DNA of 5,349 nt from Crocinitomicaceae bacterium. GTDB taxonomy: Bacteria > Bacteroidota > Bacteroidia > Flavobacteriales_D > Crocinitomicaceae. The stretch covers positions 1 through 5,349 of the forward strand of contig DORI01000265.1 of NCBI GenBank assembly GCA_003512365.1, given 5' to 3'. Of the stretch, positions 1-5,349 are shown one piece after another (within the stretch, counting starts at the first letter, position 1; every line of letters starts with the position of its first letter). Under the pieces are notes generated by a model. The model had not been told where the DNA came from and made no database searches. It saw only the letters and a program-made list of their open reading frames with translations. A program made the position numbers and the translations under genes.

Positions 1-922
1 GCCCGCCACTATCTGTTACAATAATTCTAGCGTTTTTCTCAAGTGCTATAATATCTAAAAATCCAGCTGGAGGAATGATTTTAATAGCGTCATTATTCAT
101 TATTTCTGCGTAGATTTCATGTTCGAGCTGATCTTGCATTTTGTGCCGCGTTCTCGGATGAATAGGTAAGACGATGGTTAAATTATGTTGCTTTGAAATT
201 TCAATAAGCGCACCAAAAATTGAAGTTAAATTTATGGTATTGTCGGTATTTGAATCCCTGTGAATGGTACACAAAATATAGGAATTTGCTGCTATCTTTA
301 AGTCTTCTAGAATATTAGATTTTTGTTGTGAAATTAAAGAGAAATACATGCTGTTGTCGTACATAACATCTCCACACAAATATATATTGGGATTATCTAC
401 ACTTGCTTTTTCTTTCAGTGAAGAATCAAAACCTTCTCGCACAAGATTCTCAAGACCAGTTTTAGTTGGAGTGAATAACAATGTAGACATATGATCACTC
501 GCAATTCTGTTTATTTCTTCGGGCATTGCTTTATTAAACGAACGAAGACCAGCCTCAATGTGTACAACAGGTATATGAATTTTAGCTGCGGCTAAGGCAC
601 CGGCCAAAGTTGAATTAGTGTCGCCATAAATCACAACAGCATCCGGTTTTTCTTCTGTAAAAAGTTTTTCAAGTCCGTCGATCATTTTCGCAGTCATGGC
701 ACCATGACTACCACTTCCAACTTCTAAATTATATTTCGGTCTCGGTATCTGCATTTCATTGAAAAACACATCAGACATATTCGCATCGTAGTGTTGACCG
801 GTATGCACAATTATTTCCTCTATTTCTTGAGAAAAATGTTCGCGAATTACACGACTTATAGCTGAAGATTTTATGATTTGAGGTCTAGCCCCAATAATAG
901 TTACAATACGTTTTTTGGTCAT
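1..922 (-). CDS. wecB: Non-hydrolysing UDP-N-acetylglucosamine 2-epimerase (WecB/WbpI family), 3' end cut off by window
   Basis: This cytosolic enzyme family inverts C2 of UDP-GlcNAc (giving UDP-ManNAc) or of the related UDP-GlcNAc3NAcA, supplying sugars for surface polysaccharide. The visible 307 residues run from ATG at 922 to the window edge; family members are about 365-380 residues, so roughly 60 are missing. Motifs in order: GARPQIIK (11-18, nucleotide-binding loop), HTGQHYD (40-46), YGDTNST (99-105), HIEAGLRS (121-128), PEEINR (134-139), TIHRDSNTD (219-227), IHPRTRH (254-260) and TDSGG (303-307). D101, E123, E136 and H221 match positions known to be catalytic in E. coli WecB. The frame has no interruption. 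The start is fixed by the ATGA overlap with radC. GARPQ plus HTGQHYD and the GSGSHG stretch (69-74) look more like WbpI-type (UDP-GlcNAc3NAcA) epimerases than E. coli WecB, which has GTRPE. Family is certain, exact substrate is not. Confidence 0.93.
   Translation of the reverse strand, partial: MTKKRIVTIIGARPQIIKSSAISRVIREHFSQEIEEIIVHTGQHYDANMSDVFFNEMQIPRPKYNLEVGSGSHGAMTAKMIDGLEKLFTEEKPDAVVIYGDTNSTLAGALAAAKIHIPVVHIEAGLRSFNKAMPEEINRIASDHMSTLLFTPTKTGLENLVREGFDSSLKEKASVDNPNIYLCGDVMYDNSMYFSLISQQKSNILEDLKIAANSYILCTIHRDSNTDNTINLTSIFGALIEISKQHNLTIVLPIHPRTRHKMQDQLEHEIYAEIMNNDAIKIIPPAGFLDIIALEKNARIIVTDSGG
919..922 (-). promoter_or_regulatory. ATGA stop/start overlap coupling radC to the epimerase gene
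   Basis: Read on the minus strand, the ATG of the epimerase (922-920) shares bases with the TGA of radC (921-919). Such 4-base overlaps are a common arrangement for translational re-initiation, and here they place both genes in one transcript. A weak purine stretch (AGAAGGAC) lies about 10 bases before the ATG within radC and may help re-initiation. The overlap is read directly; the coupling is inferred. Confidence 0.75.
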
Positions 923-1599
923 GATAAGAGTCCTTCTACTTGAAAGCTAAGATAACCATTATCGGTGAAAATGACATGATCTAAAATAGATACATCAATG
1001 AATTTACCGAATTCGTAAAGGTTTTTAGTTAGAATGGCATCAGCTTTACTTTCCTTTTTAATTCCAGAAGGATGATTATGACATAGGATTATTCCCGTCG
1101 CTTGAAATAACAAAGCCTTATTAAAAATAATCCTGCCATCTGCCAATGTAGCTGTCAACCCGCCTTTTGATATCAAAGAAATCGCAAGTAATTTTTTTGC
1201 ATTGTCAACGTAAAGAGCATAGAATTCTTCATGTGTGAGTTTTGACAAATAAGGTTTCATAATTTCATAAACACATGAGGGTGAATGGAGATGTGTAATA
1301 TGACTCGTTTTCTCTCGCTGAATGCGATGGGTGATTTCTTTTAACACAGATAGTCTTCGGGCATAAACAGTAGGAATTTTGAAAATAATTGACATTTCAA
1401 ACTCAGTAAAATCAGAAAGTTTTGACCAATCAAAATTTATTTTCGATAATATTAGTTCGGCAACGGAAAATGCAATGGTTGGGTTATTAGGTTCTAGCCA
1501 TTTTGCTAACAAAACCAAATCCTCTGATTTAGATTCATGATACGGCGATGCAGCATTTGCATAACCAACTAAACTTTCTCCCCTCTCATCCAACATCAT
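919..1599 (-). CDS. radC: RadC family protein (JAB/JAMM domain)
   Basis: This 226-residue protein is about the usual length for RadC (UPF0758). The C-terminal half (about 98-226) is the JAB/MPN metalloprotease-like fold. The zinc motif H-x-H-x7-S-x2-D is complete: H174, H176, S184 and D187 within HNHPSG...SKAD, and E124/E125 are candidates for the upstream acidic ligand. The family signature around ADGRIIFNKAL (153-163) and the closing DHVIF...GYLSF are also present. The N-terminal half (about 1-92) aligns in outline with the RadC helix-hairpin-helix region (LVLLAKWL, then ARRLSVLKEITHR), but the GIG hairpin is replaced by KIP at 74-76, so DNA binding may be lost. RadC's cellular role is unresolved; the old link to DNA repair is not supported. 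Two ATG codons open the frame (1599 and 1596); either could be used. It heads a unit with the downstream epimerase. Confidence 0.93.
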   Translation of the reverse strand: MMLDERGESLVGYANAASPYHESKSEDLVLLAKWLEPNNPTIAFSVAELILSKINFDWSKLSDFTEFEMSIIFKIPTVYARRLSVLKEITHRIQREKTSHITHLHSPSCVYEIMKPYLSKLTHEEFYALYVDNAKKLLAISLISKGGLTATLADGRIIFNKALLFQATGIILCHNHPSGIKKESKADAILTKNLYEFGKFIDVSILDHVIFTDNGYLSFQVEGLLS

Positions 1600-1610
1600 T
1601 TGAAATTAAC

Positions 1611-1618
1611 TATTTTTG
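1611..1618 (+). promoter_or_regulatory. Bacteroidota -7-like promoter box for the SUI1 gene
   Basis: TATTTTTG matches the Bacteroidota sigma-A -7 consensus TAnnTTTG exactly and lies 30 bases before the chosen ATG, inside the 49-bp divergent gap. No good TTTG -33 element is seen about 19-23 bases upstream; a TTTG at 1599-1602 is too close. On the opposite strand the same gap holds TAAATTTTG (near 1628-1636), one base longer than the consensus, which could serve radC. In A/T-rich DNA such matches also arise by chance. Confidence 0.45.
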
Positions 1619-1648
1619 ATTGGATTTCAAAATTTATTTTCTCACATC

Positions 1649-1999
1649 ATGTCAAAAAAAAATAAGAAATGGGTTAATGTTGTTTATTCAACCAACCCGG
1701 ATTTTCAATACGAACAGGAGCAGGAAGAGCAATCAGAGACGCTCGATAAAAATCAGCAAAAACTCTACGTAAGCATTGATCGAAAACAACGTGCGGGAAA
1801 AGAAGTCACCTTAATTGAAGGGTTTGTAGGAGTGGAAGATGATTTAAAAGAACTTGGAAAACTCATAAAAACAAAATGTGGAGTTGGTGGAACTGTAAAG
1901 GAAAATGAGATTCAAATTCAAGGAAATTTTAAAGATAAAATCTTTGATTTACTTATCAAAGAAGGCTACACACAAACAAAAAAGAAAGGCGGAAATTAA
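1649..1999 (+). CDS. SUI1/eIF1-like translation factor (YciH homologue)
   Basis: The 116-residue product belongs to the SUI1/eIF1 family, represented in some bacteria by YciH. eIF1 monitors start-codon choice on the small ribosomal subunit; bacterial homologues are thought to affect initiation fidelity but are generally not essential. The SUI1 domain spans about residues 38-112, with the conserved RKQRAGKEVT (45-54), the leucine/lysine helix ELGKLIKTKCGVGGTVK (68-84) and the strand EIQIQGNF (87-94). An acidic, Gln/Glu-rich linker (about 21-32) separates a basic N-terminus from the domain. The frame could open at 1616, but I chose ATG at 1649. It gives MSKKNKKWVNVVYST, which is how I remember homologues starting, and the earlier ATG would overlap the promoter-like box. 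The leader has no Shine-Dalgarno, as is usual in Bacteroidota. The gene diverges from radC and converges on the CDF gene. Confidence 0.92.
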   Translation: MSKKNKKWVNVVYSTNPDFQYEQEQEEQSETLDKNQQKLYVSIDRKQRAGKEVTLIEGFVGVEDDLKELGKLIKTKCGVGGTVKENEIQIQGNFKDKIFDLLIKEGYTQTKKKGGN

Positions 2000-2022
2000 A
2001 GAATTACTATTACTAATTCTTT
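1998..2022. terminator. Bidirectional A/T-rich hairpin terminator between convergent genes
   Basis: AAAGAATTA (1998-2006) and TAATTCTTT (2014-2022) are perfect 9-base inverted repeats around a 7-base loop. On the plus strand the right arm runs into T2020-T2024, giving a short U tract after the SUI1 gene; on the minus strand the arm itself ends in TTT followed by AATTT. The hairpin includes the last two bases of the SUI1 stop codon and the final bases of the CDF gene. The stem is weak (one G-C pair), so termination is probable rather than certain. Confidence 0.65.
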
Positions 2023-2894
2023 TTGTAATGAGGCTCAATATGTATATGAACATTAGCGATAGTCTCAATTCGCGACATAATTAAATCCTTCGCTAAGTGT
2101 GAGATTTCATGACCTTTCTCTACTGGCAAATCTGGTTCAACTTCAATGTGCAGATCTACCTGATAGAACATGCCTGATTTTCGCACCCAACATTTCTCTG
2201 TTGCTTTAACACCTTTCACTTCAAATGCTATAGCTCTAATTTCATCAATTAGTTCATGATGCATGTGTTCATCCATAAATTCACCCAATGTGGGTCGGAA
2301 AATTTTATAAGCATTGTAGTATATAAAAAGTGAAGCTGCTATTGCTGCCCAATCATCTGCATGTACAAACTTTGGCCCTAAAAGTAAGGATATACCGACG
2401 CCAGCAAGTGCAATAACAGATGAAATAGCATCGCTCCTGTGGTGCCATGCATCTGCCATCAAAGTACTTGAATTGGTTTGTTTTCCTTTTCGATAAACGT
2501 ATTGAAATGAAATTTCTTTAATTAACACAATAGCTACCAATACAATCAGCGTGAATGATTCCGGCATTACTTGTTCTTCGTAAAGATTTCTGATGCCTTC
2601 GTTGAGAATATAGGTTGCCGAAACAATTAAAAAAGCAACAACAGCAAAGGTAGATAAGGATTCAGCTCTTCCATGACCATAAGGATGATCGTCGTCTGCC
2701 GGTTTCTGCGCATAGCGAATTCCAATAATCACCAAAATGCTAGAAAATACGTCAGAAACAGATTCAATGGCATCTGCCAATAAAGCATCCGAATGCCCAA
2801 GCACTCCTGCAATTCCTTTTCCAACAGCCATCACGGCATTAGTGATTGAACTTAATAAAGCTGTGCGTAAAGCTAGTTTATTCCTAAATTCCAT
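2013..2894 (-). CDS. Cation diffusion facilitator (CDF) metal-ion exporter
   Basis: The 293-residue protein is close in length to E. coli FieF/YiiP (300). CDF proteins are inner-membrane dimers that expel divalent metals (Zn, Fe, Mn, Co, Ni) in exchange for protons. Six membrane segments are expected at about 11-33, 39-60, 81-103, 112-133, 156-174 and 180-198. A C-terminal ferredoxin-like cytoplasmic domain (about 212-290) follows and ends in HIHIEPH. Membrane metal-site residues align with YiiP as E44 and D48 in helix 2 (where YiiP has D45/D49) and H151 and D155 in helix 5 (H153/D157). The loop D67-D-D-H70-P-Y-G-H74 corresponds to the YiiP site B ligands D68, H71 and H75. Glu at 44 replaces the usual Asp or His, so the substrate cannot be assigned. 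The gene stands alone, converging on SUI1 and diverging from the surface-protein gene. No metal-regulator gene is visible beside it. Confidence 0.94.
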   Translation of the reverse strand: MEFRNKLALRTALLSSITNAVMAVGKGIAGVLGHSDALLADAIESVSDVFSSILVIIGIRYAQKPADDDHPYGHGRAESLSTFAVVAFLIVSATYILNEGIRNLYEEQVMPESFTLIVLVAIVLIKEISFQYVYRKGKQTNSSTLMADAWHHRSDAISSVIALAGVGISLLLGPKFVHADDWAAIAASLFIYYNAYKIFRPTLGEFMDEHMHHELIDEIRAIAFEVKGVKATEKCWVRKSGMFYQVDLHIEVEPDLPVEKGHEISHLAKDLIMSRIETIANVHIHIEPHYKKN

Positions 2895-3242
2895 CAGTGC
2901 AAAAGAACGAAAAAATACGAGTACTTTTGTTGATAAGAGAAAAAAGGAATTTTCTATAACGTGCTTTCCAGGCTTTAGTTTTTAGTTGTCAATTTTTTTT
3001 TTAAAATTATTCGGCACTGGTCCAGAAAACAACGTTATTCCGGGGTTGCAAAAAACTCCCGCTCATGAGTTGGTTTTAGCGCGTTTAATTTTTCTTTATC
3101 AAATTGATAAGTAATAGTTGGTCTTGTCCTGTAATACGCTATTTTAAGATAAAAGAATAATTTACAAATGTGGTCAGAAAAAAGAATTTTTATGTTTAAC
3201 GCAACGATTTGAAAATCAATTCGTCTTGATAAAAAAAATAGT
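2895..3242. other. 348-bp divergent intergenic region, no convincing gene
   Basis: This gap separates the leftward CDF gene from the rightward secreted-protein gene and should carry both promoters. No coding frame here looks real. Visible structure: a T10 run at 2993-3002 flanked by AATTTT/AAAATT; a short palindrome CTGGTCCAG near 3017-3025; an imperfect hairpin with arms AACTC (3054-3058) and GAGTT (3067-3071), extendable by AAAA/TTTT past a two-base bulge; and the 15-bp palindrome at 3096-3110. TACTTTTG at 2922-2929 matches the -7 consensus on the plus strand but lies over 300 bases from the next plus-strand start. TATGTTTA (3191-3198) is a one-mismatch candidate for the secreted-protein gene. 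No promoter can be placed firmly. Confidence 0.6.
3096..3110. repeat. 15-bp palindrome TTATCAA-A-TTGATAA, operator-like
   Basis: Two perfect 7-base inverted arms surround a single central base. Copies of the arm TTGATAA also occur at 2930-2936 (near the CDF start) and 3226-3232 (just before the secreted-protein start). This symmetry suits binding by a dimeric regulator, but the base composition makes chance a serious alternative, and no regulator gene is in view. Confidence 0.35.
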
Positions 3243-5349
3243 ATGAAATTATTAGCTCTTATTTTTAGCATTGTTGTCTTAAATTCGGTTTATAGTCAGA
3301 CCTTTTCATCTCTTTCCATATCAACTACATCCACTTATTCTAGTTGCAATGGAATAATCGATGGAACAGTATCTATCGGATCCGTAAACTCTTCAAATAC
3401 ATCCGAAATTGACATGTTGATTACTCCGAATCAATCTACTGGAACATTTACACTTATTCTTGCGGTTGATTGGGGAGATGGAACTACTTCAACCCATCAA
3501 GGTTCAGGGAATTATGGAAGCTTAGGTCAATTTATGTCTTTCAATCCTCCAATTCAGCATACATACACAAGCTACGGGAATTATAATGTTACAATTAATT
3601 ATACGAGTACCAATAATGGACCTGCTGGAACGTTAACATTTTCTTATGCCTATAATTGCCCAATTTCTAATATCTATGCTGCATTATCTGTAGATTGTAA
3701 TCAAGATGGACAAACAGATTATAGCGTAAATGATACTGTTCCAATTTCAGTAATATCTTCAACTGGTGCAACCTACAATGGTCAATTAATCTCAAATATG
3801 GCAACAATTTCACCTGCGTTGCCTTCTGGTTTATACAATGTAGTTGTAGATTCCAATTGGTTAAATTTAAATAATTATATTGTTTCAACGAACTCATTTA
3901 CGACGTTTCAAGCGAGTGGTAATGGTGGAGCATACACAATTTCTTTTGTTTTTAATTGCACCACTCCACCGAGTTGTTCTACTTCCATCATTCAAGGTTT
4001 TAACAGTGCCTCTGGGTCTTTGATGTATTCAACGTCAACTCCTTCTCAAATTTCATCTTATGTATGGAACATATACAGGTATGACAATTTAGGAAATCAA
4101 ATTGGTTCTTCGTCGTTTTCAACTCAGGCGAATGCTTACATCTCAAATGACCCATTGATAAGTTACGTTATTGCATGTTTGGATGCGAACTTTACAAACG
4201 GATGTTCTTTGTCAACATGCGATACCTTTAGTGTAGATAATTGCATTAGTGGAACGATTTATTGTGATGCAAATAGTAATGGTATTTTTGATTCAAATGA
4301 AAATACAGTTTCGAATGCTGCTATTCAAATACAAACCGGAAATGGTATTCAAACTGTTTATTCTGATATCAATGGTTACTATTCACTAGTTTATGATTCG
4401 AATAGTCCTATAATCATCAACTTAAATTCAAATTGGTCTTCATTGACTGGTTACACGGGTGGTGTGTATACCTTGCTATCAGAAAATTGCGATTCGAATC
4501 AGGTATATAATTTTGGTCTAAATTGCGGTACGAGCACACTTCCATATAATTGTTATGGTGGTTTTGTTTTTTGCGATTCTGACAACAACGGGGTATTTAA
4601 TACGGGAGACACACCTTTAACTAATGTCCCTGTATATATTGGAGCAAATCAAGGAGCCTCAGCATCAACCGCGCTGGTTTATACTGATTCTACTGGTTAT
4701 TTTATGTATTGTGGTCAAGTTGGAACTGCTAATTACGCCATTGCAAATATCAGTTCAACTTGGATGACAGCAAATGGTTATTCAGGTCCTAATTTAGTAA
4801 CATTGGTTGGTTTGAATTCTTACACCCCAACACCAGGTTTTATTGCCCTGAATTGCAATAATTCGTGTGCAGATTTGTGGACAACTATTACACCATGGAT
4901 TGGTTATTATCAAAACACCACAGCTACAATTAGACTTAATTGGGGCAATTACGGACCTGCAGCATCGGGTCAATATATATTGACTTTGACATTCCCAATT
5001 GGTGTTTCACCCGTTTTATCTAGTTTGAATCCTGGATATTCAATTTCTGGAAATACAATTAGTTGGACTTTGAATTCGAGTTCTACAACATTTAATTACA
5101 CTGATTATATTAATTTTTCGATACCTAGTGGTTTAATAAATGGTGCTCAACATTATTTTACATCAACTATTTCAGCTACATCAATCACAGATTGCAACAC
5201 TTTAAATAATACTGGTAATTTATTGCAAATATTGGGTAATAGTTATGATCCAAATGACAAAAATGTTTTCAAAGAACAATATTATTGGAACAATGGGATG
5301 TATGAATTAACTGATCTTAATGTTGATATATTAGACAAGTTGACTTACA
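3243..5349 (+). CDS. Large secreted multi-domain surface protein, probable type IX cargo, 3' end beyond window
   Basis: The open frame gives 702 residues and is still open at the edge. Residues 1-18 form a Sec signal peptide (K2, hydrophobic core LLALIFSIVVL, cleavage probably after VYS). Residues 20-139 hold a PKD-like beta domain with VDWGDGTTS (75-83) and HTYTSYGNYNVTI (106-118). Then comes a beta module (151-239), a second PKD-like stretch (about 240-334), and two further modules (342-428 and 445-538) resembling SdrD-B or CNA-B-like folds. A DUF11-like Ig segment (about 543-663) leads to the SYDPNDKNV motif (667-675). From family knowledge, that motif opens a DUF7619-type domain found in Bacteroidota secreted proteins, often ahead of a type IX sorting domain; that end is not visible. 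Ser, Thr and Asn are abundant and 18 Cys are visible, fitting an exported disulphide-bonded protein. The start follows an A8 tract with no Shine-Dalgarno. No enzyme motif is seen; adhesion or a structural role is inferred only. Confidence 0.88.
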   Translation, partial: MKLLALIFSIVVLNSVYSQTFSSLSISTTSTYSSCNGIIDGTVSIGSVNSSNTSEIDMLITPNQSTGTFTLILAVDWGDGTTSTHQGSGNYGSLGQFMSFNPPIQHTYTSYGNYNVTINYTSTNNGPAGTLTFSYAYNCPISNIYAALSVDCNQDGQTDYSVNDTVPISVISSTGATYNGQLISNMATISPALPSGLYNVVVDSNWLNLNNYIVSTNSFTTFQASGNGGAYTISFVFNCTTPPSCSTSIIQGFNSASGSLMYSTSTPSQISSYVWNIYRYDNLGNQIGSSSFSTQANAYISNDPLISYVIACLDANFTNGCSLSTCDTFSVDNCISGTIYCDANSNGIFDSNENTVSNAAIQIQTGNGIQTVYSDINGYYSLVYDSNSPIIINLNSNWSSLTGYTGGVYTLLSENCDSNQVYNFGLNCGTSTLPYNCYGGFVFCDSDNNGVFNTGDTPLTNVPVYIGANQGASASTALVYTDSTGYFMYCGQVGTANYAIANISSTWMTANGYSGPNLVTLVGLNSYTPTPGFIALNCNNSCADLWTTITPWIGYYQNTTATIRLNWGNYGPAASGQYILTLTFPIGVSPVLSSLNPGYSISGNTISWTLNSSSTTFNYTDYINFSIPSGLINGAQHYFTSTISATSITDCNTLNNTGNLLQILGNSYDPNDKNVFKEQYYWNNGMYELTDLNVDILDKLTY
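3693..3959 (+). repeat. Module copy 1 in the secreted protein (residues 151-239)
   Basis: It begins with the acidic loop D151-C-N153-Q-D155-G-Q-T-D159, a calcium-site-like DxNxDGxxD pattern. It continues with ALPSGLYNVVV (the L-P-x-G-x-Y-x-V strand typical of SdrD-B/CNA-B folds), has W206 six residues before Y212, and closes with F-N-C239. It is the most divergent of the three copies: its Cys sits after the first Asp rather than before it. Confidence 0.6.
4266..4526 (+). repeat. Module copy 2 in the secreted protein (residues 342-428)
   Basis: Preceded by GTIYC, the copy opens with D342-A-N344-S-N346-G-I-F-D350 and E353. It carries the D375-I-N-G-Y-Y strand expected in SdrD-B-like domains, then S-N-W398 with Y404 six residues on, and ends L-N-C428. 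The match to the SdrD-B pattern G-x-V-F-x-D-x-N-x-N-G-x-x-D-x-x-E is good except for the Cys before the first Asp. Confidence 0.7.
4575..4856 (+). repeat. Module copy 3 in the secreted protein (residues 445-538)
   Basis: Preceded by GGFVFC, the copy opens D445-S-D447-N-N449-G-V-F-N453 and D456. It has the D482-S-T-G-Y-F strand, then S-T-W507 with Y513 six residues on, and ends L-N-C538. It is the longest copy, with extra residues between the acidic loop and the Trp, and follows copy 2 after a linker of only about 16 residues. Confidence 0.7.
5241..5349 (+). other. Start of DUF7619-like domain (SYDPNDK motif), cut by window edge
   Basis: Residues 667-675 read SYDPNDKNV and are followed by about 27 more residues before the edge. 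In Bacteroidota secreted proteins this motif usually precedes a region with an F-Q-N-T-G signature and then a C-terminal type IX sorting domain. Only the opening motif can be seen here, so the rest is expectation. Confidence 0.6.

Noticed and set aside
1616..1648. Upstream ATG extending the SUI1 protein by 11 residues
   Set aside because: The extension (MIGFQNLFSHI) does not resemble the family N-terminus, and its ATG overlaps the promoter-like box; ATG at 1649 gives the expected MSKKNKK start.
2922..2929. TACTTTTG, an exact -7 consensus match on the plus strand
   Set aside because: No plus-strand gene starts within 300 bases and no -33 element is seen, so it is probably a chance match in A/T-rich DNA.
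2737..2985. 82-residue open frame on the plus strand
   Set aside because: It lies mostly antisense to the well-supported CDF gene, has no recognisable domain, and its end runs into the intergenic gap with low-complexity Lys/Phe content.
2991..3008. AATTTT-T6-AAAATT around a ten-T run as a possible terminator
   Set aside because: The stem is purely A-T and there is no gene to terminate on the plus strand; it is best read as a homopolymer tract.
3035..3271. 78-residue open frame on the minus strand
   Set aside because: It spans the A/T-rich gap and overlaps the start and signal-peptide codons of the secreted-protein gene; it shows no domain and its composition looks like translated A/T-rich non-coding DNA.
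3667..3897. 76-residue open frame on the minus strand
   Set aside because: It is antisense within the secreted-protein gene; the Leu/Gln/His-rich product is what the reverse strand of Asn/Ser/Thr-rich coding sequence gives.
1..5349. Search for a defence island, CRISPR array, transposon or toxin-antitoxin pair
   Set aside because: No spaced direct repeats, transposase motifs, terminal inverted repeats or small paired genes were found; RadC homologues occur on mobile elements, but nothing else here supports one.

Overview
The window looks like chromosomal DNA from a Bacteroidota bacterium, most likely Flavobacteriales-like. The evidence is: strongly A+T-rich DNA; start codons preceded by A/T-rich leaders without a clear Shine-Dalgarno; an exact match to the Bacteroidota -7 promoter box (TAnnTTTG) before one gene; and a large secreted multi-domain protein carrying the SYDPNDK motif that, from memory, is typical of type IX-secreted surface proteins of this phylum. 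Genus-level placement cannot be supported from the sequence alone.

Layout. (1) Positions 1-1599, minus strand: a two-gene unit. radC (JAMM-motif RadC family) is followed by a non-hydrolysing UDP-GlcNAc 2-epimerase (wecB/wbpI-like). The start codon of the second overlaps the stop of the first as ATGA. The epimerase runs off the left edge just after its TDSGG motif. (2) Positions 1600-1648: a 49-bp divergent promoter region. (3) Positions 1649-1999, plus strand: a short SUI1/eIF1 (YciH-like) translation factor. (4) Positions 1998-2022: an A/T-rich perfect hairpin between convergent genes, probably a bidirectional terminator. (5) Positions 2013-2894, minus strand: a cation diffusion facilitator (CDF) metal exporter. 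(6) Positions 2895-3242: a 348-bp divergent intergenic region with no convincing gene but with a 15-bp palindrome and related half-sites. (7) Positions 3243-5349, plus strand: the first 702 residues of a large secreted protein that continues past the right edge.

The genes do not form one pathway. The epimerase supplies an N-acetyl-mannosamine-type sugar nucleotide for surface polysaccharide, and the last gene is a surface or secreted protein. RadC, SUI1 and the CDF transporter are housekeeping or accessory genes. The most distinctive structure is in the last gene: three copies of a roughly 90-residue module (acidic D-x-N/D-x-N/D-G loop, then W-x5-Y, then a closing Asn-Cys), with the same Asn-Cys punctuation ending two further segments. 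I see no CRISPR array, tRNA, rRNA, insertion sequence or recognisable defence system.
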